A stretch of 64,000 bases of DNA from NCBI GenBank assembly GCA_024663395.1, contig JANFAH010000038.1, positions 558,001 to 622,000 of the forward strand, written 5' to 3'. Below, one piece after another: positions 36,436-46,800 of this stretch. Source of the stretch: Pisolithus tinctorius. Taxonomy: Eukaryota > Basidiomycota > Agaricomycetes > Boletales > Pisolithaceae. Numbering within the stretch: the stretch's first letter is position 1; each line of letters opens with the position of its first letter. The notes below the pieces were generated by a model that was not told where the DNA came from, did not search any database, and saw only the letters and a list, made by a program, of their open reading frames with translations. The position numbers and the translations under genes were made by a program.

Positions 36436-39400
36436 ATGGACGAAGACGTGCTGAGCGATGTTGTTCCCAGCAACATCGTCTCCCGTCAAGTAAGCGCTTC
36501 CCCCGGCATTGGTCACATGTATTTCTCATGCACGCCCGTGATCTCCCTCCTTCGCAGGAGAGCGAAGGCGCAGACGACGGTGAGAGTGAATATATAGACG
36601 CCGACGCGAGCCCAGAAGAGGACGAGTTACAGAGTGAAGAGGAGCTTGGGGTAGGTTCATTTCAATTCTCTCCCGTGCGCTGTGATCCTCGATCCAACAC
36701 GCACGTCTAGGGACCGTCCACCAGCAAATCATCGCCTTCCAAGCTCGCTAAGATGCAGCAGATGGCAGAAAGACGTGAGAAAAAGCAAAAACGCAAAGCG
36801 GACGAGAGCCAGCTCCACGTTAAGAGGCAAGAGATGGATAAAGCCAAGGTACGTCCTGTACAGCCAATCATCTTACAACTAACCCATAGTTGGATTAGAT
36901 TGCGGATTCCGTCAAACGTTACTCTTACTTGCTCGGTCAAACCGACCTCTTTAAGCATTTTGTTGATATCAAGGTCGAACACGTTTTCGAACGTTTTAGT
37001 TATGTACTAATTTCTCGACCGCAGAAAGCGCGCGATCCTCAGTACGCCGCACTCCTAGATGCTCAACCAAAGCAGAAGGGAAGAGGGCGTAAAAAAGCGG
37101 CGTGAGTGTTCTCTGTTGTCATCCGGCCGCTCTATTCTCATCCCTCCCTAGCGACCAGAGTGCCCGCCACAGAAAATCAGAAAAAGAGGAGGACGAGGAA
37201 ATGTTGAAAGACGGCGAGCTTGCCGCTGAGGGGGACGACCAACCTTTCGTTTTCGAGGAATCACCCAGCTGTACGCCGTTCCGTAATTATTATGACTCCC
37301 AGCTCATAGCAACGTAGATATCAAGGGAACCATGAGGGGATATCAGTTACAGGGATTGAACTGGATGGTTTCATTACACCACAACGGTTTGAACGGCATC
37401 CTTGCAGATGAGATGGTACGCGATTGTGCTGGTAGTGTGCTCCCGTAACCTAACTAGTTTCGATAGGGCCTCGGGAAAACACTGCAGACCATTTCCTTCC
37501 TTGGTTATTTGAGGCACTATGGTTCAACTCAAGGTCCTCATCTCATCGTCGTACCTAAATCCACGTTGCAGAATTGGGCTCGCGAGTTTGAGCGGTGGAC
37601 CCCGGATATAAACGTCGTAGTTCTAACGGGCACGAAGGAAGAACGTAGCGAAATCATCGCTGAGCGACTCATCCCACAAGATTTCGACGTTTGTGTGACG
37701 TCATACGAGATTTGTCTCATCGAAAAGTCTGCTCTGAAAAAGTTTTCGTTCGAGTACATCGTCATCGACGAAGCGCACCGTATCAAGAACGTAGACTCCA
37801 TCCTGGCGCAGATCGTTCGCTCGTTCATGTCTCGTGGACGGCTGTTGATCACCGGTACTCCACTTCAGAATAACTTGAAGGAGTTGTTCGCACTGTTGAA
37901 CTTCATTTGCCCCGAGATTTTTTCAGACTACGCAGATCTTGACGCTTTCCTCCATAAAGACGATAGCGGTACTGGGAATGAAGAAGAGAGGAGCAAGAAG
38001 GTCGTCGAAGCGTTGCACAAAATCTTGCGACCGTTCCTTCTCCGACGAGTCAAGTCCGACGTTGAGAAGAGTCTTTTGCCTAGCAAGTATTCCTTTGGTG
38101 ATCAATTTTATCGAAAGCTTATGCTTGTATCCCAGAGAAAGAGATAAACATTTATGTTGGTATGACAGAGATGCAGCGCAAGTGGTACCGCTCGGTTCTG
38201 GAAAAGGACATCGATGCCGTTAATGGTATACCTTTCATATCTGGTGTGATTCTGTTCTCGGACTGAGCACGCCCCGTAGGTTTAACTGGAAAGAAAGAAG
38301 GGAAGACGCGACTGATGAACATGGTCATGCAGGTAGGTCACTCTGTGAAGTCGAACACTACGTTGTGCCTAACGGGCTCTCGAGCTTCGCAAAGTGACGT
38401 GTCACCCCTATCTCTTTGATGGAGCTGTGAGTACACTTCATGGTGACACTGGTTCCTCTTTACTCTCTGACCCTGATGTCGACGCCCTAGGAACCCGGTC
38501 CTCCATATACGACGGACGAACATATCATCGAGAACTGTGGGAAGATGATTATTCTGGATAAACTCCTCAAGTCAATGAGGGCCAAAGGCTCGCGCGTGCT
38601 GATCTTCTCGCAAATGAGCCGCGTGCTCGATATCCTAGAGGACTACTGCCTCTTCCGTGGTTTCAGTAAGTGTGTACCCTGTCATTTGACGCTCCGAGTT
38701 GCTGACCAATATGCAGAGTACTGCCGTATCGATGGTAGTACGGCCCACGACGAGCGAATCGTGGCGATCGATGACTACAACAAGCCGGAGAGCGAGAAAT
38801 TCATATTCCTTCTCACAACCCGAGCGGGTGGTCTTGGTATCAACTTGACGACTGCTGACATCGTAATCCTGTATGACAGTGATTGGTGCGTTCGCTCAAC
38901 CCGGTCTTTGGGTGCATTTTGTATGGATGGAGAGCTTATGCAGCGGGTTTAACGACATGCAGGAACCCACAGGCTGATTTACAGGCGATGGACCGTGCAC
39001 ATCGGATCGGGCAAACAAAGCAGGTGTATGTTTTCCGGTTCATCACGGAAGATACCGTCGAAGAGCGAATGCTGGAGCGTGCAGCACAGAAATTGCGTCT
39101 CGACCAACTCGTCATCCAGCAGGGGCGCCAGCAGCAATCGAAAGGCGAGTTACAGGCCAGTCCTCCTATTTGATATCGTGGCTAATGTTTTTTCTCTCTT
39201 TTCCCAGCTGCGTCGAAGGAAGAGCTTTTGGAAATGATTACGCATGGGGCGGAGAAGATAATCAATTCTAGGGATGAGTGGGTTTCGTGGTCGCGGCGTA
39301 ACCATTCCCTGTGTTGATTGGCACGCTTTGAACAGCCTCCTGATTAACGATGACATCGATGCGATCATCAAACGTGGAGAAGAGCGTACACTGGAGCTAA

Positions 39401-40970
39401 ACAGTCGCTATGAGGGCCTGAACTTAGAAGATTTGAGCAATTTTAAGTCGGATAGCACTGTCCAACAATGGGAGGGTGAAGACTTTAGGGCTGTACGTCG
39501 ATGTTCATGCGTCCTTGTCTGGGACGTTTTCAAACAGACTAACCATGCCTACAGCGTAAGGGACTTAATCTCAATATCTCGCTGTCAAAGCGTGAGCGGA
39601 AGACGAACTATTCTGTGGATAGCTACTTCAAGGATACATTACGAGCTGGACCCTCGAAGCCCGAAAAAGCTCCGAAGTTGCCTCGCGCACCCAAGCAGGT
39701 TCAGATGTGGGTGCCCGTTCCTGTGCTTCGGTGTGGAGTCGCTACTGACACAGGGCACGTCCTATCTAGCCAGGACTTTCAGTTTTTCAACCCAACACTG
39801 GCGCAGCTACAAGAACGGGAACTCGCCGTGTTCAAGGTATGTTACTCACAACACTTCCTAAGTGGCATTGAGCACGAAATCTTTGTTATGGATAGCGTAC
39901 GAATAACATTCCTGCGACACTCCGAGAGTCACAAGGTCCTGAGGACACACCTGAGAAGCTTGAAGCGGAACGTGCGACTGCTCAAGAATTCATAGATACC
40001 GGTGCGTCTGATATACTGTTACGTCGTCCGGTACTGATACTTATTTTCTCTTTATTCCTTGTTAGCTGAGCCTCTCACGGAGGAAGAGCAAGTACTTAAG
40101 GATCGGTACCTCGCAGAGGGCTTCCACGACTGGAGTCGAAGAGATTTCCAGCAGTTTGTTCGTGCGCTGGAGACATACGGATGGTACGTTGCTTATTATC
40201 GTGTCACGAACCTCCTCGTTTCAACGCCTCTCAGGACAGATGACTATGAGTTACTTGCGTCAGAGATACAAGACAAGAATGCGAAGCAGGTCAAAGAATA
40301 CTATTTGCATTTCAAGAAACACTGGAAGGAATTATCTGGTCTGTCGTTTCGCTTCCGCACGATTTCAAGTCGATTAGCTGAGTACCATTCCTTCACAGAA
40401 CACCCTCGTATTGCTGCGCGCATCGCTGAAGGTGAAGCGAAGAGGAACAAACGTTCCAATCTTGAAGCGCTTCTTGCTAAAAAGATTGCAAGTGTCCAAC
40501 ACCCGATGCAAGAACTTGAGCTCAACTACCCTACGACGAAAGGGAAGGTTTATTCGGAGGAAGAGGATCGGTATCTACTGGTTCGATTGCACCACTATGG
40601 TATGAGCACCGAGGACGCGTACGAACGTATCCGGAGAGATATATCGGAGTTCCCTGTTTTCCGCTTTGACTGGTTCTTCAAGAGCCGGAGTACACAAGAA
40701 TTGCAGAGACGGTGTAATACGCTCTTAGGTATGATAGAGAAGGAGGCGGAGGCTCAAGCACAACAGGAGGGTAAATCCAAGAGTGGACGGAGCAAGGTAT
40801 GTTGGTCGACTTTTTTTATAGAGATTCTGTCACAGAAATTGATATGTACTGCTCGCTAGAAACGGGGAATAGACGATGTACAGAAGGACGAGGATGCGAA
40901 AGAGTCAAGATCGCCGTCGCCTGTCCCCGCTCCCGCACCGAAGAAGGGGACAAAGAAGAAGAAGACGTAG
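36436..40970 (+). CDS. ISWI: ISWI-type chromatin-remodelling ATPase
   Basis: SNF2-family nucleosome-sliding ATPase of the ISWI class, nuclear. Twenty-three exons join without a break to 1087 residues, a normal length. Domains in order: acidic N-terminus; [20 protein letters not shown] and DEM/GLGKT (Walker A, about residues 216-223); IDEAHRIKN (DEAH box, about 318); ITGTPLQNN; then the second RecA lobe [27 protein letters not shown] and [15 protein letters not shown]; then HAND-SANT-SLIDE ([53 protein letters not shown]). A Lys-rich tail ends the protein. Two introns, 38083-38135 and 39145-39207, are GC-AG and are needed to keep the frame. Main exons: 37467-38082, 38491-38665, 38717-38885, 38963-39144 and 40399-40796. 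The last exon is 40860-40970. Confidence 0.97.
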
Positions 40971-41679
40971 CACCTGAGTGGACATTGTGACAGTCCTTCA
41001 GTTGCCATTCTTTGCGCCTGTTGTACACTTGGTATATTAGATGGATCTATTATGTTGCCCTCACTCTCGTCTGAACGTGCTGAGCGCTAAAAGCATTGGT
41101 AAGTAGACAATGCAATCCTGGCTACTGCTACAGTGACGGGTGGCAGGATGATCATGAAAGGTTGTTTCTGCTTGGTTGATACACTATGGTGTTAAATTTG
41201 CACAAAAATTAATATTATGTCTGGTCACAACTTGAATTAACCTGAACACAAACTGAATTAACCTGAACACTATGATGTTAGATTTGCACAAAAATTAACA
41301 TTAGTCTGAACACAAATTAAATTAACCCAAACACAAACTGAATTAACCCAAACATAAGTTGAATTAACCTGAACACAAGCTGAATTAACCTGAACACAAG
41401 CTGAATTAACCTGAACACAAACTGAATTAACCTGAACACATCAAAATTTTCTCTCACATGTGGTTGTACAGTCCTTTTTTTTTTTACAGGAAACAATTTA
41501 TTAGAAAGATTATAAATCCATGTTTTCTACTTTGTGGCTATAGAGGCAGCTATAAGGTAGTATGTGCTAAGAAGAAAGTTGAGTCATTGGGTATCATATA
41601 TGCCAAGAGATGAACATGAGATTATGTGGTAAGCACAAATACTAACTAGATGCAAGGAGAGGGAAGGATGCTGGTAGAC
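40971..41679. repeat. CpG-poor flank with 22-bp tandem repeat
   Basis: After the ISWI stop, composition shifts to AT-rich and CpG-poor. Between about 41225 and 41450 the unit AACCTGAACACAAACTGAATTA (22 bp) occurs about ten times with small changes. The phrase TATG(A)TGTTAGATTTGCACAAAAATTAA appears twice, at 41189 and 41271. A T-run lies at 41475-41486. No gene is seen. Confidence 0.75.
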
Positions 41680-42660
41680 TCAAAATTGGAAGGTACAATT
41701 ACCTTTCCATGGGTTTGTCAAAGAGGTATCAATCATAAATGAACTTGATGGGGCCAGTTGAGTATGGGTTTGGATAGGAGTTGAGGGAAGAGTTGATGGT
41801 GGTGCAGGTAGCAGGGGAAGTTCATCACTGGGGGCTGTGACATCCATGGGGCCATTGGTGAGGTCAATGGTGTCAGGTGTTGTACTGGTTGAGGGACCAG
41901 CATGTGAAGGACCAGCTTCTTCAGAGTCCAAATCATGAACTGTCCATCAGGTTAGCGATATAAAACTTGGTGACTGGACCTACCATCAATGTGACATCTT
42001 TTGATACCATGACTTATTGGGCTCAGGATTGGGTCATCAGCATCATCACCACTGTCAGACTTAGTCCAAAGTTGAGACTTGCTGTCCTCAGCACCCAAGT
42101 CAGTTTCTGCCTTGTGCTTTCCCTTCCCCTTTGGGTGCTGTTTCTTAACCCATTGGATGATGAGCTTGAATGGTATCTCATTATGAGTAACTGGGAATAT
42201 AGGTTAGCTCACACACCACACCAAGTCTCAAGCATCTTACTGAAGATGATTTCTGACTTGTCCCTAGAAGGTCATTTTCCAGCCTTCAGCTTTTGGAAGA
42301 GGACTTCCCCATCAGGAAACTCTACTCCTCCTGTGACAACAACCTCCTTGTGACTGCAAAGGCAGAGTAGATATGGGGGCAGGTACTTGTATTGCCTGCC
42401 AACCATTCCACTTGTATTATAACTCACATTGAACACCTAGAAAGCAGTAGTGGTGAATCAGTAAGTATGTGCTATCAGTGTGACCTTACCTTTGGCTGGG
42501 TATCAAGAACTTCAAATAGGCAAGGGAATTCACCACAAAGCATGTTGTCAACTTGTGTCCAACTCCGCTCCTGATTGAATGTAAAGTATGAACAAAAGTT
42601 GGAATGAGCTAAACCTGCAGCTTCAAGCCTGCTCAGCTGAGCACTTGTGAGGACAGTTGG
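41680..42660 (-). CDS. Unidentified CpG-poor multi-exon gene or remnant
   Basis: Several minus-strand blocks look coding: SWTQVDNMLCGEFPCLFEV (about 42570-42510) ending at a GTAAGG donor; HKEVVVTGGVEFPDGEVLFQ (about 42355-42290); FKLIIQWVKKQHPKGKGKHK (42180-42110); then a Ser/Pro/Thr-rich tail starting DSEEAGPSHAGPSTSTTPD (41930-41700). Order and strand suggest one gene of the mobile block. I cannot join the exons reliably and do not recognise the family. Confidence 0.35.
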
Positions 42661-42769
42661 TTGTCATATCACTGGAAACAAGTTTGCCAGTGTAGGCTCA
42701 CTCACATCCAAATCCTCATCAAGGCTGGGCTATAATAACATGCTTTCCGGAGCCAGCGCTCGATCCGAG

Positions 42770-43426
42770 TGCGTGGCGAGTGCGTAGTGAGTGCGTAGAC
42801 CAAAGTGTAGCGAGTGCGTAGACCAAAGTGTAGTGAGTGTGCAGAGTGCATAGTGAGTGCGTAATGAGTGCGTAGACCAAAGTGTAGTGAGTGTGCAGAG
42901 TGCACAACAAGTGTAGTGAGTGCACAGAGTGCGTAGTGAGTGCGTAGTGAGTGCGTAGTGAGTGCGTAGTGAGTGCGCAACAAGTGTGGTGAGTGCGCAG
43001 AGTGCGTAGTGAGTGCGTAGTGAGTGCGCAACAAGTGTGGTGAGTGCGCAGAGTGCGTAGTGAGTGCGTAGTGAGTGCGCAACAAGTGTAGTGAGTGCGC
43101 AGAGTGCGTAGTGAGTGCGCAGAGTGCGTAGTGAGTGCATAGTGAGTGCACAACAAGTGTGGTGAGTGCGCAGAGTGCGTAGTGAGTGTGTAGTGAGTGC
43201 GCAACAAGTGTGGTGAGTGCGCAGAGTGCGTAGTGAGTGCATAGTGAGTGCACAACAAGTGTAGTGAGTGCGCAGAGTGCATAGTGAGTGCGCAACAAGT
43301 GTAGTGAGTGTGCAGAGTGCGTAGTGAGTGTGCAACAAGTGTAGTGAGTGCATAGTGAGTGCACAACATGTGTAGTGAGTGTCCAGAGTGCGTAGTGAGT
43401 GCGCAGAGTGCATAGTGAGTGCACAA
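42770..43426. repeat. 11-bp minisatellite with higher-order structure
   Basis: The array is built of GTGCGTAGTGA and close variants (GTGCGCAGA, GTGCGCAACAA, GTGTGGTGA, GTGCATAGTGA). It shows a longer unit of about 58-60 bp in which ACAAGTGTAGTGAGTGCGCAGAGTGC recurs. No stops occur on the minus strand in any frame, producing three overlapping 240-codon open frames of Thr/His/Leu/Ala repeats. These are by-products of the repeat. Many differences between units are CG versus CA or TG. Confidence 0.9.
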
Positions 43427-43818
43427 CAATAAGAGACCGGTTGCTTATCTGAACCCAAGGGTAGTTGGGTAGTAAATATGTAGCAAGACCAACACTGCAT
43501 GATTAGTAGAGATTGGACTAGCAAATTATCAAGTCACTAGTGATGACCAACTGGAGAAAATAAGCAACCGGTTGCCTATCTGTGCATGATGCTGAATGCA
43601 CTCAGGGGGGGTGCTTGTGCAAGTGACCTCTGACTATCTGACCCATGGTGGCAAATGGAGTCTGACCCTTTCAGAAAATAGGCAACCGGTCACTTATCCC
43701 ACCCATGGTTGGAAAATGAAGAAGCTTAGTCACCATATAGAGCAATCCACATGGGGTTGTGCTCTATATGGAATAATCCAAATGGGGATGTACTGTATAT
43801 GGAAATTATCTGCCACAT

Positions 43819-43880
43819 ATATATAGGTGTCACTGTGGGAAATCAGCCACTTTGCCTCTTGAACTCCTACCACCACCATC
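43819..43880 (+). promoter_or_regulatory. Core promoter of the helicase gene, shared motif
   Basis: A TATATATA at 43819-43826 is followed by TTTGCCTCTTGAACTCC and TACCACCACC (43851-43878) directly before the start codon. Closely similar motif pairs precede the genes at 49972 and 51864. Confidence 0.5.
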
Positions 43881-46800
43881 ATGCCTGTCTGCCCTACCTG
43901 CCAAGAGAACTTTTCCAGCAGAAAAGAATACAGCTCCCACACCAAGAAATGTGTCCAAGAGGCCACCATTAGCCTGCCCCACACCAACCAGACCATCAAG
44001 CTGCAAAGGGATGAGAAGGGGCATTTTATTTGTCATTGTTCTGCCATGGGTTGTCCCAGACCATTCCAGTATGCTAACAGTCTGAGGTCTCACATAATGA
44101 AGGCTGGCAGTGAGTGGAAGGGACAGGTGAGCTGTGGGAAAACATTTCCTTATTTAGAATCATCTCTGAACATGTTGGCAGGGTAATACATTCATAGGGA
44201 AAGTTAACCTTGTGAGTGGCTTTATCATCCAGAAAAATAAGCAACCGGTTGCTTATCTGCCCATCACAGACCCATGGACAAGGGATTGGAGCTGGACCCA
44301 GCAGGGACTTGGTGAGTGTGTTGCTCAGGAGAAAGTAACCAATCACCCATGTCATCACCATCACAGGCCCATGAAGAGGGGAAAAGTGGCCCCAGTAGGG
44401 ACAGAAAAGACTTGGTCAGTGGCTTGTCCAAGCAGAATAAGCGACCGGTTGCTTATCTGCTGAATGCTATTGCAGCATGATGACATTAGTGAAAGTGAAA
44501 CAACTGAGGTGAGCATCATGTAGCTCCTCATGACAAGAGCCTGATGGTGAATGTTGGCACACCAGTCCTCCAAACGCTCCCCTGGATCATCAGTGAGTGG
44601 AAGGGAAAGTCTTGACTATGCAACACTTACAAGGAAAACAGATATCAGAGGACTTGGGTGAGATCCCATCACCACCTCCCAACCAGTTGGCCCAACAAGA
44701 TGAAATCATGTGTTCACCCACACCGCCACACCCCAGAATTGTGAGTTGTGCTCTCCACAATAAGCGACCGGTCGCTTATCCACAGAACCAGGACAATGAA
44801 CAGATGATAGTTTCACCCAAGTCTGACAAGTCACTCCCTTCCCCAATGTCATCACCCCCAATACCATCACTCCTGGTGAGCTATGAGAATTGAGTTGCAG
44901 CCAACAGGACTCAAGTTTGCCTCACAGTCAGCAATCCAATCCCAGTTGGGGAACACCACACATGAAGCTGCAACTTCTGCTCCATCTGCTCCAATTCCAT
45001 CATCAGTCTATCTTGACTCACTAGACTTGGTGGTGAACACTGAATTCCGCTTCCTGACATGCCAGATTTGTCAAGTGGCCTTATCCATTGAGGAAGTCAG
45101 GGGTCATCTGGCCAAAACACATGGTAGACATTCCACATACAACAACTATCAGTTCAACTTGGCCTTGGGTGCATTGAAGGTAGCTGCAGATCTGCCTACC
45201 AACATCACTGGGCCCAGGCCAAGAGTGGAAGGACTAAAAGTCCATGATGGTGTGGCATGTGACAACTGCCATTTTCTATCCAGGTCCAAGGACAACCTAT
45301 GAAAACATCATGGAAAGGAGCACCCTATGGTACAGAGACCCAAAGTGTGGCGGTCCTGCAAAATGCAACACCTGAAGGAGCATCCAGGGGAACTGCAGGC
45401 ATTCTGGGAGGTTGAGGATGCAGACCAGCAGAGCCAACCAACAGCCAGACAAGTACTGGTGGACTCGCTGCTCAAACAACTGGAGCCCACACTAGAGGTT
45501 GTCCAATCACCACCAGATGGTTGCATGGTGAGCCCCTGGTTGTTGACAACACAGTGGCACGAACACCTTGCTGGCAAGAACATCAAACAGCAGTGTGGCC
45601 TGGTCATGTTACCCAAGGCAGATGATGGTCTCATTCCTGGACTGAAGGAGGTGGTTCAAGCATACTATCAAAAGGCCCTCAGTCTGCTGGAGCACACAGG
45701 AGAGATCGTCCGGAAAAGGTTGAATTCCCCCAATCCCATGAAAAGGTAAGCAGCCATGCATGCACGGATAAGCGACCGGTCGCTTATTCCTTCCCAGTGG
45801 CCTGTCCAACACACCCTTCCACAAGCACCTGTACGAGTCAACCATGAAACAGTACATCATCCCAGTGGTGATTCTGCTGGCGATGTTGATCAGACAACAG
45901 TACAGTGGAGGGCCATTCTCTGGTTCAAATCCCAAGCTGTTAGATCTCTTAGCAGTGCTTCGCATCGGTCGAGAAGACACAGAAGCATCATCGCTCATCC
46001 ATGAGTTGCTGTTCCAGCTCTGGAGCACAGCATGGAAGCATCAAGGAGACAGGGACATTGTGGATCCAACAGAAAGGTGTCTTGCCCTGATGACTCTCAG
46101 AGAAGATGGTGCCTTCAAAGAGCCACATCAAGTCACCCCGATCATAGCCAGGTTGGAGTACTGCATGCGACTCACCTTTCTCGTGGAGATCCACAGTCGC
46201 ATGGAGTCAGACCCACAGAAGGATGAAGAGGAGCACTGTTCAGACCTGGAGAGCTTCTTTGTGGAGAATACCCGATATACTTTCTCCCGTCTGCGTTCCC
46301 TGCAACACAGAGCGACTTCCCTGGCCTTGGACACCATGAGCCTTCCTCAAGTGTGGTGGACAGACACCAAGACCTGGAAGACCATGTTGTACAGAGGGGA
46401 GCAGGTGGACTTTGCTGATCTCTGCAAGGTCTTTGAACGGACAGAGGTCAAGCTGGTAGAGGCATGGGAACAGGGGATCCTGATGGGCCATGACATCAGA
46501 GCAGACTATGACAAGATTGCAGAGGACTTGGTCAACAAAGACGTTGGCTACTCCTTCCTTTCTGACGTCAGAAATCCACAGCTTGCAGGTAGGGATAGGC
46601 TGGTGAAGCACTTCCTAGAAGACGAGGACACGTTTGCCCATTTTGCCATGATCAGGCAGGGAGCCATCGTATGGAACACAGGTGCCCTTCAAGCATGGTT
46701 GAAGAAGTATGCAGAGCTGCAAAGCTTGCTACTTTTGCGAGCCCAGATGCTCAGTGGGGCTCCAAGTCGTGGCACAGAACTAACCGCCATGACCTATCGC

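Noticed and set aside
38083..38147. ISWI frame continuing to SQRKR-stop as a short isoform
   Set aside because: Reading through the GC-AG intron loses the helicase C-terminal lobe, while splicing restores the conserved sequence.
42702..43524. Three overlapping minus-strand open frames of 236-264 codons
   Set aside because: They are produced by a stop-free 11-bp minisatellite and encode the same short cycle in all frames.
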